NCBI GenBank assembly: GCA_934393555.1
Contig: CAKRQP010000001.1
Location: 1-64,000 of the forward strand
Reading direction: 5' to 3'
From: Limivivens sp934393555
GTDB lineage: Bacteria; Bacillota; Clostridia; Lachnospirales; Lachnospiraceae
DNA length: 64,000 nt
Shown here piece after piece: positions 25,565 through 35,159 of this stretch. The notes beneath the pieces were generated by a model. That model was not told the origin of the DNA. It saw only the letters and a list, made by a program, of their open reading frames with translations, and made no database searches. Numbering within the stretch: position 1 is the first letter of the stretch; the number at the start of each line of letters is the position of its first letter. A program made the position numbers and the translations under genes.

Positions 25565-28045
25565 TCACTTTAGCTCCTGTACAACATTTTTCTTATGATC
25601 GAAAATGTTATTATACTGCATATTCTCATATTGTTCTAATATTTTTTTGTATTCCTCCGGCAAATTTTCATCAATAGCAAACCATTGACCATTCTTATCC
25701 TGCACATTACCTCTATTGATAACTGGCAATATTTCTTTGATCGACAAAAGACTTTTTTCATATAAACTCATCTTCAAACCGGCTTTTTGAAGAATATAAG
25801 AACCAAAATAATTAGAACTCATATTTTCTTCTGTTGTCTCACAGAGATAATTACACCAGATTATATATGGGGTCATATATTTCTTTTCTAATTCTTCTAT
25901 TGTTAGATTTTCTTCCTTTTTTCCAAATAATTCATCATAAAATTCATCTTCAATAGCAGGTTGATGATCTCCGAACATAACTACCATTGTAGTTTCATTG
26001 AGATTTTTAAAATATTCCAGTAATCTTTTTAATTCTTGATCAGACACATTAATTGCTGAAAAGTATGTTTCCGCAAGCGGATACTCTTTATCATAGTTTA
26101 AATCCACCGTAGGCACAAAATCACCAGAACTATCCTTATCATAACTCCCATGGTTTTGCATCGTAACACAAAACTCAAATAAACGCTCATCTTTATTTTT
26201 TGCTTCAACTTGTTGTATTATTTTATCATATGCGCTTTTATCATCTGCACACCATCGCAGACAGCTAATTTTATCTTCCCAATTTTCCAGACAAAAGAAT
26301 TTATCAAACTGCATTTTTTGATATGCCACATTTCTATTCCAGTTTGTCCCATCAAATGGATGTAGAGCAATTGAGTAATATCCTTGCTGTCGCAACGTAT
26401 ACGTCAGTCCATACTCTGGATCGTGTGTATAAAATCCATATGCTGAACTTCCCGCAGGAAGAAATTGCTTTGAATTTCCAGTAAGAACTTCGTATTCTGT
26501 TTCTGCTGTTCCTCCTCCAAAAACAGGTACATAAAGATATCCCTTGCTGACATTATCAAGACTCTTAATATATTGCAAAATAGAGTCTTCTGTAGCTATT
26601 TCATTTATAACTTCCAAATTTGCAAAGCTTTCATTCATAATAACTATTATATTTTCAGGAACTATTAAGTTTTTCTCTTTCTCCTTATCACTCGTTAGAT
26701 TATCAACAATCTCTTCAACATTTTTTATAGAGTAACTCTTCGGTCGTTTTACCTTCATGTAATGGCCTTCTGCAAGGAGCGTATATATATATCCTTTTTC
26801 GTTATAATCACTAGAAATATTCCATAAATTCAGTTCGCTAAAAATTTCAATATTATTAAGATTAATCCCTACTATAACCAGAATCAAACTATACCCAGAC
26901 CACAACAGATAACGTACCGTCCGCCTCTTCTTATTTTCACTGATTTCCCCTTTTTGGAATAGCAACTGTAACACAATAAAAAACAAGAAACACAATATAT
27001 AAGTGCATACTTGTAATGAAATATCATAATTATAAGAACCTGCAACTGTAGTTGCTGTTTTTATATTCACAATATCAAACAGTGTCATTGCTTGTCCTCT
27101 AAATTTCATTACAAAATATTCAGCCAGTGCAAGAATAAACATACATGTATCCATAATTATAATGGATATTTTTACTTTTTTAAATAGAATCGCCAACCAG
27201 CTAAAAAACACATAATATATCAAAAGATTTAGCAATACATATTCTTTTCTTACACTAGCAGATTCTGTTGCAATAAGTTGTATCAAAAAAAAGACAACTG
27301 GAACATTTACAATCCACAAAGCAACATTTATTTTTTTATTTATCTTTTTATCATATTTATTATAGATATTTTTCAAAATAACCAACAACAATATTAAAAC
27401 CCCTTCAAATATCAAAAAACAAACGAATGGAGTAAGATTGCTATAATTATATACGTATGTCAGCTCAATATTTCCTTCTTCTTTTTTTCCATTAAATGTA
27501 TAATATATATTTTCTCTGGCACTCTCCGGGGCAATAAAACATTTCATATAAACCTTGTTTTTTCCCTGTTTTATTCCTGACTGAGTAAATTTCAGTTGAT
27601 ATTGTTCTCCAACATTTACTTTCGTTCTTACTGAAAATACATACTCATGCCAATCTTCAAAACTGTCTGCTCCAATTTCCTCTTCGTATAATAATTCTTC
27701 ATTTGAATCACACAATTGAAACTTCAGTTTTAATTTTCCGTCATCATCTTGTGGATTATTTATTGCAAAACGTATTTGAATTTCTTCTAGCTTCTCTTTC
27801 TGCGGAACAAAAAACTGAACCATTTCATCTGAACATTTTGTGAATCTTTCTGTAAATTTACAGTCTGGATTATCTTGATAAAGCATTCCTGACGAAAAAA
27901 TATAATTCTCATTCATTTGTGATTTCAATGCACTGATATTAACAAAAAGTACAAGTACTAAAAGAATAGCAGCTTGTACTTTTTTACATGGTATCTTGCT
28001 TGTTTGAAAATCAATCTTTTTTTTCACTATTTTCCTTCGCATCAT
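25565..28045 (-). CDS. LtaS/MdoB-type phosphoglycerol transferase
   Basis: 826 residues. One N-terminal membrane segment, an extracytoplasmic beta-rich stretch (about 50-210), several membrane helices (about 210-440), then an extracellular sulfatase-fold domain (about 470-780). The catalytic features are kept: VIMNESFANL (metal-binding Glu), GGGTAETEYEVLTG with the candidate nucleophile Thr, and MFGDHQPA near the end. LtaS-family enzymes transfer glycerol phosphate from phosphatidylglycerol. GacH, the streptococcal counterpart placed beside GacI and GacJ, adds glycerol phosphate to the group A carbohydrate; the neighbours here favour that role over lipoteichoic acid synthesis. The start overlaps the DUF2304 gene by 35 bases; the ATG one codon later has better ribosome-site spacing. 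Confidence 0.88.
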   Translation of the reverse strand: MMRRKIVKKKIDFQTSKIPCKKVQAAILLVLVLFVNISALKSQMNENYIFSSGMLYQDNPDCKFTERFTKCSDEMVQFFVPQKEKLEEIQIRFAINNPQDDDGKLKLKFQLCDSNEELLYEEEIGADSFEDWHEYVFSVRTKVNVGEQYQLKFTQSGIKQGKNKVYMKCFIAPESARENIYYTFNGKKEEGNIELTYVYNYSNLTPFVCFLIFEGVLILLLVILKNIYNKYDKKINKKINVALWIVNVPVVFFLIQLIATESASVRKEYVLLNLLIYYVFFSWLAILFKKVKISIIIMDTCMFILALAEYFVMKFRGQAMTLFDIVNIKTATTVAGSYNYDISLQVCTYILCFLFFIVLQLLFQKGEISENKKRRTVRYLLWSGYSLILVIVGINLNNIEIFSELNLWNISSDYNEKGYIYTLLAEGHYMKVKRPKSYSIKNVEEIVDNLTSDKEKEKNLIVPENIIVIMNESFANLEVINEIATEDSILQYIKSLDNVSKGYLYVPVFGGGTAETEYEVLTGNSKQFLPAGSSAYGFYTHDPEYGLTYTLRQQGYYSIALHPFDGTNWNRNVAYQKMQFDKFFCLENWEDKISCLRWCADDKSAYDKIIQQVEAKNKDERLFEFCVTMQNHGSYDKDSSGDFVPTVDLNYDKEYPLAETYFSAINVSDQELKRLLEYFKNLNETTMVVMFGDHQPAIEDEFYDELFGKKEENLTIEELEKKYMTPYIIWCNYLCETTEENMSSNYFGSYILQKAGLKMSLYEKSLLSIKEILPVINRGNVQDKNGQWFAIDENLPEEYKKILEQYENMQYNNIFDHKKNVVQELK

Positions 28046-28373
28046 TTTCCTTCTCTTCTAAAGCAATATGCTGTACTAATTCTTTTAGTTTTGTTTCAAG
28101 AAGAGATAACTCAATTGTCATAAAAAACACTTTAATCAATAAAACAAAGATAATAAACGCAAATACAAGATTTGCAGGCGAATAAACACCTAATACTTTC
28201 GAAAACAGATTAAAAACTTCCGGAAAAATTGCCGAAATAACCAAAAATGCCGAAAATACAATCCAAAAAATTGCATATTCAATCTGAAGTTTAAACTTTT
28301 TTATTTTCTTTAACATAGAATATGTACTTAATATTGCAATTAAAACCAGTAAGATTCTCAATGAAATTGACAT
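28011..28373 (-). CDS. DUF2304 membrane protein (GacJ-like)
   Basis: 120 residues with three hydrophobic segments (about 3-18, 30-50, 65-88) and an acidic/basic tail rich in E and K. This is the DUF2304 pattern; in Streptococcus pyogenes the member GacJ binds and stimulates the GT2 GacI, which makes undecaprenyl-phosphate-GlcNAc. The gene directly follows a GacI-like GT2 (15 bases apart), the same pairing. Likely an activating membrane partner. Confidence 0.8.
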   Translation of the reverse strand: MSISLRILLVLIAILSTYSMLKKIKKFKLQIEYAIFWIVFSAFLVISAIFPEVFNLFSKVLGVYSPANLVFAFIIFVLLIKVFFMTIELSLLETKLKELVQHIALEEKENDAKENSEKKD

Positions 28374-28388
28374 AGCTCATTCTCCTTT

Positions 28389-29084
28389 TTATTTTTTTAC
28401 AGGTCTTTCTCTGAAATTCTGCATAATCAAAATAGACAACATCATTCTTAACATATATAAAATAGATTTTGTAAAATTCAAGTAACTTTCTCCAGCTTCT
28501 CTTTCATCCATTGATACTTGTACTTCTGATATTTTTACTCCTTTTTTTATCAAGAAAGAAATCGTATCTGGTTCTGGTCCATAATTGATATTATATGCAA
28601 ACTCTTGCATAACATTTCTTCCAAAAAGTCTCATTCCCGACGTTGGATCTGTAATTATTTTTCCCGTTGTGATTTTTATTGCCCAACTAATCAAACGGTT
28701 TCCTATCATCCTTGCTGAAAATGGTTTTTTCTCTGTTACAAATCGAGAACCAATTACAACGTCATACCCCTTAACAATTTCTTTATACATTTTTTCAATA
28801 TATTCTGCTCTATGCTGTCCATCAGCATCAAATTGGATTGCATAATCATATTTATTTTGATATGCATACTTCATTCCGGTTTGAAAAGCTCCTGCCAAAC
28901 CTAAGTTTACCGGTAAATCTATAATATTATATCCGTTTTTGTGACATATTTCAGAAGTGCGATCCTTTGATCCATCATTTATAATTACATAATCATATTG
29001 TGGAAAATTGTTTTTAATATTATCTACTACATTTTCTATAGATGCTTCTTCATTAAATGCGGGAATAATTAGTAATACACTCAT
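28389..29084 (-). CDS. GacI-like GT2, probable polyprenyl-phosphate sugar transferase
   Basis: 231 residues, a single GT2 domain of the dolichyl-phosphate-sugar synthase kind: VLLIIPAFNEE, IINDGSKD, FDADGQH metal motif, and a short hydrophobic helix (SILYMLRMMLSILIM) near the end rather than full membrane spans. Size, motifs and adjacency to DUF2304 match GacI, which loads GlcNAc onto undecaprenyl phosphate for side-chain addition outside the cell. The sugar cannot be read from sequence. Confidence 0.85.
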   Translation of the reverse strand: MSVLLIIPAFNEEASIENVVDNIKNNFPQYDYVIINDGSKDRTSEICHKNGYNIIDLPVNLGLAGAFQTGMKYAYQNKYDYAIQFDADGQHRAEYIEKMYKEIVKGYDVVIGSRFVTEKKPFSARMIGNRLISWAIKITTGKIITDPTSGMRLFGRNVMQEFAYNINYGPEPDTISFLIKKGVKISEVQVSMDEREAGESYLNFTKSILYMLRMMLSILIMQNFRERPVKK

Positions 29085-29101
29085 TTGTTTTTTCCTCCGT
29101 T

Positions 29102-29887
29102 TTATGCATTATTAGATTCTTCGGATTTTTTGTAAACCTTTCCAATTGCTTTTGCTATTTTTTCCGGCCAAAATTTTTTTAAAATTTCTACATCTTCCAG
29201 AGTCCTAAGATTAGAGCCAATAATTTCTGTGGTAGTTGACTGTTCATGAACTCTGTGTCCCATCAGGCTTTTGGGATGATAAACAAACGAACCCTTTTTC
29301 CTTGATAAAAGTTCCCAAGCTTCCCAGTCAATATTACTTTTATATCCTTGCTTAAATAACTCTTCAGGCAAATTTTCTTTTACATAAGTAACCGCCGGAC
29401 AACAAATAGGATTTCCAAAAGCTAAGGCTGTTCTTTTTACTATTTTTCTACTCTGAAGTATTTCCGCTCTTAATGGATAAAGCAAAATTCTTTTTATTTT
29501 TAGATTCTTTGTAACAGCAACTTTCCTTCCATTCTTTATTTCATAGTAATCCGAGAAAAATATTAATGGTTTTTTATTTTTTTCAAGCATAGAAATTGCT
29601 GTTTTGGCATAATCTGCATCGTATATATCATCTTGATGAGCAATAGTAACATACTTTGTATTTGCTTTTTTATATGCAAAATTCCAATCTTTTGCTATAT
29701 CTGATTTATGCTCGGCTACATACAAAGGAATATCATATTTTTTTGCCATCTCTCTTATAAATGGAATGTCGGTAGACGTTGAAATAAGTACATTACTTTT
29801 TATTGTCTGTTTCAAAATAGAGCAAATACATTCCTCAAGATACTCACTTTTCTTATATGCACATATTACAAAAGTATGTTTAATCAT
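29102..29887 (-). CDS. Family 2 glycosyltransferase
   Basis: 261 residues. GT2 start HTFVICAYKKSEYLEECI, followed by a likely donor-site HQDDIYDADYA metal motif. No membrane span, so a soluble or peripheral cytoplasmic enzyme. Lies between the flippase and the GacI-like gene in the AT-rich run, 40 bases from the former and 17 from the latter. Probably builds a side-chain or repeat-unit precursor. Specificity unknown. Confidence 0.85.
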   Translation of the reverse strand: MIKHTFVICAYKKSEYLEECICSILKQTIKSNVLISTSTDIPFIREMAKKYDIPLYVAEHKSDIAKDWNFAYKKANTKYVTIAHQDDIYDADYAKTAISMLEKNKKPLIFFSDYYEIKNGRKVAVTKNLKIKRILLYPLRAEILQSRKIVKRTALAFGNPICCPAVTYVKENLPEELFKQGYKSNIDWEAWELLSRKKGSFVYHPKSLMGHRVHEQSTTTEIIGSNLRTLEDVEILKKFWPEKIAKAIGKVYKKSEESNNA

Positions 29888-29927
29888 CTTATTTTCCTTT
29901 CCTCTTATTCTTCTTTAGAAGATAAAG

Positions 29928-31160
29928 TCATTTTTCACTTTTCATAGTTCTTTTTTCAGAATATCTCAATCCAATTGATAAAATAATCATATCAATAAGC
30001 AATGATATAATTAAAATATAATTTGCTCCCTGCATATTATACTTACGAATTAAGGCAGGTGCAAATATAACATTAATCAAAAACCCGACAAGATTTCCAA
30101 ATACCAAAATTTTCATATTTCGAACTACAATAAGCAACATTGACAAGAACAATATAACAGCCATTAATGCTGTTGAAATAACTATTGGCTGCAATAGATA
30201 GGAATGTTTCAAAATTTCTTTGCCAAACAATAGTTGTAATCCCCAATCCCCAAGATATTGACAGCAGATCAGAGCACACACGATAATAACTGAAACCAAT
30301 CCAAGGCATTTTATTATTAATTTATCAAAATTTCTTTTATCTCTCGTTCTATAAAGTTCGGCAAAAACACCTACTAATGGTGTAAATATATAGGTTGCTG
30401 CGACTTGCACGATTATCGCAGGGGAAGAAATAGATGCATAATATCCCAATAATTCTTCTCCGCAAATAGCTTCTATATAATATCTTGTAACTACAGTAAT
30501 TGCGTTTAATAATGTGGAATATATCGTCAGCGGTATTGAATAAATTAGAAGCGAAATAATGTCATTTTTATTTACTTTCCTTATAATCGAATCGACTTTT
30601 TTGGTTTTTCGTAATTCAAATACGATAAACTCTGCAAAAGATACCACGGTCATTCCAATAATAGCCAGCAGTAAATCTTTTCCTATAGAAAGAATAGTTA
30701 TAAATACGGATACGATAAGGACACCTCTAATAGCAAGAGCTTTTCCTACAATATCCAGCCTCCATTTTTTCTGCAATATTCCATGATAAACATCTGTTAG
30801 AGCATCAATCATTCGGTATACAGACATACCTATTATGCACAGTACTTGATATCTACTATAAGCATTGATCAGCAAGAAAAAAATACATCCTGCAAATGCA
30901 ATAGAAGCAGTAATATATCTTACGCAAATATATGTATAATTCGAATATCGTTCTTTGACATCAGAAACTTGATAATTTCGTATTCCCGCCAGTGAAACAC
31001 TTTGGACTACATTTGCAATTGAAATAGCTAACGATAAGATTCCTGCTTCTGAATAACTGCCAAAACGTACAACCAGTATATTTAACAGCCATAAACAGCC
31101 TAAATAAACACCACTACCTAATGTATTCCAGATGAATGCCTTACTTATATTATTATCCAT
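29928..31160 (-). CDS. Wzx-type polysaccharide flippase
   Basis: 410 residues with about 12 hydrophobic segments and little else, starting KAFIWNTLGSGVYLGCLWLLNI, a typical polysaccharide-synthase/MOP family start. Moves lipid-linked sugars across the membrane. No Wzy polymerase is obvious nearby, which argues against a classic Wzx/Wzy pathway and for flipping of a lipid-linked monosaccharide, the role proposed for GacK in streptococci. Follows the DUF2142 gene by about 40 bases. Confidence 0.85.
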   Translation of the reverse strand: MDNNISKAFIWNTLGSGVYLGCLWLLNILVVRFGSYSEAGILSLAISIANVVQSVSLAGIRNYQVSDVKERYSNYTYICVRYITASIAFAGCIFFLLINAYSRYQVLCIIGMSVYRMIDALTDVYHGILQKKWRLDIVGKALAIRGVLIVSVFITILSIGKDLLLAIIGMTVVSFAEFIVFELRKTKKVDSIIRKVNKNDIISLLIYSIPLTIYSTLLNAITVVTRYYIEAICGEELLGYYASISSPAIIVQVAATYIFTPLVGVFAELYRTRDKRNFDKLIIKCLGLVSVIIVCALICCQYLGDWGLQLLFGKEILKHSYLLQPIVISTALMAVILFLSMLLIVVRNMKILVFGNLVGFLINVIFAPALIRKYNMQGANYILIISLLIDMIILSIGLRYSEKRTMKSEK

Positions 31161-31199
31161 TCTAAAATCCTTATCAACGATACCTTTCCTTTAAATATC

Positions 31200-33122
31200 T
31201 TATAAATAATGCGGAATAAGACACAATTTATAGATGCATTGAAACAGCAGCCACGTAATTCCTGTAAAAATAATTCTATTATAGACAAGTGTATTCATTC
31301 TACTTATTATTTTATTGTTCCAACAAATATATGCTCCCAACATCAAAATTGGCAAATAATATCTAGCTTGTACCCCTGTAATATAATCACTGCCTACCGG
31401 CGTAAAACCAAGATAAAGGGCAACCCATATTAAACCTACCACCATAAATAAAACCAAACCACAAGAGATTCTTGTTGTAAATTTTATTTTTACACTAGCA
31501 TTCTCATTTTCGGAATCAACAAAAAACAAAAGAAATAATATTGGTAATAACAAAATGCTCCATTTTTCATGAAGACATCCAAAAGATGATAAATTCAAAA
31601 ATAATAAATTTGTCACCATCTCATTATTATCTACAAGTATCGATTCTCTATTTCCCATATTTTCGAATGAAAAAATATTAGCAAAAACCAATTTCATTGC
31701 AGAAACTGGATGACTCAAAAGTGATATCAATTGCCTTACTGTACTTGTATCTCCGCCTCTACTGTCTCCACCATATGAAAGATTACCAGATACTGTATTG
31801 GAAATAGCCGGCAAAACAAAGGTTCCCATAAGTAGAAGAAATACTCCGACTACTCCAATTTTAAATAATACTACTTTTTTTCTAGAAATACAAAATTTAT
31901 CTGCCGGGATTATTAATAACAGCAAGATAACAGGTATATAGACAGCTTTAGAAAAAGATCCCCAAACAAATAGCACTATAATAAATATTAAATTTTTAGC
32001 ATCTACTTTTCTGTCACTCTCCATTTCATTCATCCAAAGAACAAAGCCTAAAATCAAACTCGCGATTATCGTACCATCATATGTATAGGTACTATTTAAA
32101 AAAATAACTGTAGGCATCATTCCAATTGCAGCAATAAATGTTTTTTTCCTAGTTGCAATTTTTATGGCAATATAAATAAGCAATGTAGTGAACAAAAGAT
32201 TTCCTAGTTTTCCTAGCATATATACATAGGTGAATGGAAGATTCAAGATTTTTCCAAGTTGATAAAAAACTGCCATAAATACAAAAGGTCTCTTTGCATA
32301 TTCTACAAATAAAGACTCTTTATCTTCTACTTTTTCCCAATTACAGCCTTCGCTATTTAAATAGTTCCGAATTTCTGCTGCTTCCAGCTTTGTATTAGAG
32401 TCAGGCACATTTTTGGTCGCTACCATATATGCCGCTTTATTCCAATTAACTGTATCATCTGAAGCCAATTTATATACACTCGAAAAATGAATTTCTTCAT
32501 CCCATGCAACATACCTTCCACCTGCAAATAGAATCATCAAACATCCTACCGATAAAGAAGTTATGACATAGAAAACTGCTATTTTTTCTTTTAACATACT
32601 TGGAACAAATAAAATCAAAAGAAAGAGTACACAAAACACAAAACTTAATAGGCACCGATATTTATTTACCTCAAATGAATTTGAAATAATAATATCCTGA
32701 ATTTCAGCTCCTTGATCTGCGCCTATTTGAATCTCTAAAGAAGATATCTTTTTATTGATATTTGTTGAAGCTATCTGATATGCAGCATTAAAATCATCCA
32801 CTTCTTGAGATTCTATTTCTTTTCCAAACATATTTTGCTCATTTAACAAAAGCGTATATGCTCCACTTTTCTTAAAATCTCCCATTATAGAAATTGATTT
32901 TATATATATGGGCTCTTCCAAATCCAACTTATATATATTGATACCAAAATCATTTCTTTCCTTCATAGAAGCTAAAACAGATACTGCTTCATAGCCTTCA
33001 AATATAGAATGCATATTAAACAAAACTTCTAAACTTGCTGTTATCAAGAAGCAACAGATAAATCCTATGCACCATTTTTTTATCTTTCCAATCTTCCCTA
33101 CTTTATTTATGAGGCAATTCAT
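31200..33122 (-). CDS. DUF2142 membrane protein, GT-C-like (first copy)
   Basis: 640 residues from an ATG ten bases after AAGGAG; the longer frame from 33161 lacks a ribosome site and would overlap the previous gene more. One N-terminal span, an extracytoplasmic domain of about 140 residues, then about 11 spans. The first large loop after the membrane part has AWDEEIHFSSVYKL, the acidic motif expected of a GT-C active site; the second copy at 36.2 kb has GWDEQIHF at the same place. GT-C enzymes add sugars from lipid donors outside the cell. Functional counterpart of GacL is an inference from context. Confidence 0.75.
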   Translation of the reverse strand: MNCLINKVGKIGKIKKWCIGFICCFLITASLEVLFNMHSIFEGYEAVSVLASMKERNDFGINIYKLDLEEPIYIKSISIMGDFKKSGAYTLLLNEQNMFGKEIESQEVDDFNAAYQIASTNINKKISSLEIQIGADQGAEIQDIIISNSFEVNKYRCLLSFVFCVLFLLILFVPSMLKEKIAVFYVITSLSVGCLMILFAGGRYVAWDEEIHFSSVYKLASDDTVNWNKAAYMVATKNVPDSNTKLEAAEIRNYLNSEGCNWEKVEDKESLFVEYAKRPFVFMAVFYQLGKILNLPFTYVYMLGKLGNLLFTTLLIYIAIKIATRKKTFIAAIGMMPTVIFLNSTYTYDGTIIASLILGFVLWMNEMESDRKVDAKNLIFIIVLFVWGSFSKAVYIPVILLLLIIPADKFCISRKKVVLFKIGVVGVFLLLMGTFVLPAISNTVSGNLSYGGDSRGGDTSTVRQLISLLSHPVSAMKLVFANIFSFENMGNRESILVDNNEMVTNLLFLNLSSFGCLHEKWSILLLPILFLLFFVDSENENASVKIKFTTRISCGLVLFMVVGLIWVALYLGFTPVGSDYITGVQARYYLPILMLGAYICWNNKIISRMNTLVYNRIIFTGITWLLFQCIYKLCLIPHYL

Positions 33123-33756
33123 AATACCTTTTCTCCTTAAGTAATACAATCCAAATTCCATTGATGGTCATTATAAGTAATAAATCCCATTGATATGGGT
33201 AACTTTTTTTGTATGTATTTAACTGAAAAACTGGAACTTGATATCTATTTATACTCTCATCATTTAAATTCACATAGCTTTGTGTATTTAAGCCGTCAAT
33301 ATATAAACCAACTTTTACATTTGATGAAATATCTGAACCTTTAAAAACAATTTTTATTCCCTCTGTATTTTCTATATTAACAGGTATCTTGCTTAAATAT
33401 GGTGAAGTGCTATCATTTATTAAATTTTTCAATTCAAACACACCCTCAGATATTTCATTCTCCCCATGAAAGACCTGATATATAATTTTTCCTGATTCAG
33501 AATCTTGTTCTATATAAAAACTGACCATAACGCTTGTTATTTTTTTTCCATCTGCCTGAATTGAAAGTACATTCGTCCTACTATTTGTTATTCCTCCTGC
33601 TTTCCCTAGTTTTTCAATGTTGTCTGTATTAAAATAGTAAGCATTTTCTTCTATAACCGGAAATGCCAGAAAATAAAAGAATAACATAACTTCTATCACA
33701 AATGTTAGCCAACCAATTAAATATATTTTTTTATATTTTCTCACGTCAATCCTCAT
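33103..33756 (-). CDS. Membrane-anchored protein of unknown function
   Basis: 217 residues not recognised as a named family. An N-terminal span (about 12-33) and a C-terminal span (about 188-205) enclose a beta-rich extracytoplasmic region of about 150 residues. That region resembles in length and place the extracytoplasmic insert of the DUF2142 proteins, so it may be a detached accessory domain. The end overlaps the start of the DUF2142 gene by 20 bases, which suggests a functional pair. Confidence 0.6.
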   Translation of the reverse strand: MRIDVRKYKKIYLIGWLTFVIEVMLFFYFLAFPVIEENAYYFNTDNIEKLGKAGGITNSRTNVLSIQADGKKITSVMVSFYIEQDSESGKIIYQVFHGENEISEGVFELKNLINDSTSPYLSKIPVNIENTEGIKIVFKGSDISSNVKVGLYIDGLNTQSYVNLNDESINRYQVPVFQLNTYKKSYPYQWDLLLIMTINGIWIVLLKEKRYYELPHK

Positions 33757-33770
33757 AAAACAAATACCGC

Positions 33771-35078
33771 CTAATTTGCTTCTACAACAGATACTCTTGG
33801 CATTAATAAATAAAATGTTTTAATTTCCTTTTCATCATAATAAAGTGTTTTATAATTTCCTTTTAAAACTCCCTTTATTTTTATTCGATTACCTACCACA
33901 GGAATTTTAGTTTCATCCTCAAAATAATATGTAACATAATAAAGTTCATGCTTATCTGTCTCTAATAAAAACGCTGCATATACCTTTTCTTCATCTGCGT
34001 AATTAATAATTTCCTGTCTTACAACTCCCTCAATTTGTGTCTTATTTCCACTGTAAAGATAAGGAAATTCACAAATTTCCTTATAGTCCATAGATAATTC
34101 TTTTTTATTTATATCTTCAAACCCATTTTTCTCAGCATAAAATAATTCTAATTTCGGACAAGAATTATAGAAATCTCTGTCTAGCACAGCAGTATTTCTC
34201 TCTCCCTGATCAGAATCTTTATATTGCAACATACTACTGTAAGCCATTGCTATTGAAACAGAATCAAATCTTTTAGGGTTTAAATTTAAAATACTTTTTG
34301 TATTATACAAAGCATCTGTTGATAATAAACATACTTCTTCAAACGTCCCATAAAAATCTCCCATCTCTCCTATTTCAAAATTAGGAACTCGGGCTTGTTT
34401 ATAATTATTTACAAGTGTATTTTTATAATATCCCCAATATATATTTCCATCTTCTCCTAAAATTTTCAAATACGCTTCCCCGTCTGTATTATAGACAGCA
34501 ACGATTTCTCCGGTCAATTTCATTATTCTTTTTTTATAAGTTTCCGGATCCTGAAGTAATTCTTCATAAGTAAACTCTGATGCTTCTTCAGCTAAAGAAC
34601 TAATCATTTCATTCTCATATATCCAGTCCCTCTTTATCAATTCATTGTTTGGTGAGTATTCATAAACGCTTCCATATTTTTCACCTTGATTACATTTATA
34701 CACCTTGTAACTTCCATCTGCTAAAACTTCTTTTACTCCTCCATTAACTACCCCTTCCTCATATGTTACATATATAATTGCTCCATCCTCGTTTTTTATC
34801 TCAGCATCTCCCTCGAGTTTTCCATTTTCCCATTCTCCAGAAAGACTCCACTTCTCTTCATTAAATTCTATCTCTACGCTTCCTTTTCCTTCTGGCATCC
34901 CATTCTCTTCTTTTCCTGAAAATATTCCAGAATATATTTTATCAAAAACTTGAACGGTTATATAATTTGTATTTTTTTCTGCATATGCCGTCTGGCTTCC
35001 TAAAGTTTCCAGACTTAATACAAATACAATATTTAATAATAATCTTCTACTCTTTCTCTTTTTTATATTAAATAGCAT
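33771..35078 (-). CDS. Secreted MORN-repeat protein with OB-like domains
   Basis: 435 residues. Signal peptide of about 33 residues ends near AYA-EKN. Residues 40-140 hold MORN-type repeats: YSGIFSGKEENGMPEGKGSV, SGEWENGKLEGDAEI, and TYEEGVVNGGVKEV. Two later segments (about 175-245 and 330-425) have the strand pattern of OB folds, for example KLTGEIVAVYNTDGEAYLKI and TQIEGVVRQEIINY...YAAFLLETD. No catalytic motif. Lies among membrane glycan enzymes in the AT-rich region. Function unknown; a scaffold at the outer membrane face is one possibility. Confidence 0.65.
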   Translation of the reverse strand: MLFNIKKRKSRRLLLNIVFVLSLETLGSQTAYAEKNTNYITVQVFDKIYSGIFSGKEENGMPEGKGSVEIEFNEEKWSLSGEWENGKLEGDAEIKNEDGAIIYVTYEEGVVNGGVKEVLADGSYKVYKCNQGEKYGSVYEYSPNNELIKRDWIYENEMISSLAEEASEFTYEELLQDPETYKKRIMKLTGEIVAVYNTDGEAYLKILGEDGNIYWGYYKNTLVNNYKQARVPNFEIGEMGDFYGTFEEVCLLSTDALYNTKSILNLNPKRFDSVSIAMAYSSMLQYKDSDQGERNTAVLDRDFYNSCPKLELFYAEKNGFEDINKKELSMDYKEICEFPYLYSGNKTQIEGVVRQEIINYADEEKVYAAFLLETDKHELYYVTYYFEDETKIPVVGNRIKIKGVLKGNYKTLYYDEKEIKTFYLLMPRVSVVEAN

Positions 35079-35116
35079 AATTACTCGTTCCTTTCTGACT
35101 TTTCAAAAAACACATC

Positions 35117-35146
35117 GTTATATTTTCAAACTAATTTTTTCAGAAA
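35117..35146 (-). promoter_or_regulatory. Possible promoter of the MORN-repeat gene
   Basis: Minus strand: TTTCTG at 35146-35141, 18-base spacer, TATAAC at 35122-35117. It lies in an 81-base AT-rich gap, so chance matches are easy. Confidence 0.3.
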
Positions 35147-35159
35147 TAGCAAACGTCAT

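Noticed and set aside
25565..28045. Housekeeping lipoteichoic acid synthase
   Set aside because: The catalytic domain is of that family, but the extra N-terminal extracytoplasmic part and the GacI/GacJ-like neighbours favour glycan decoration.
29928..31160. Evidence for a classic Wzx/Wzy pathway
   Set aside because: A flippase is present but no Wzy-like polymerase or chain-length regulator was found, and the context fits flipping of a lipid-linked single sugar better.
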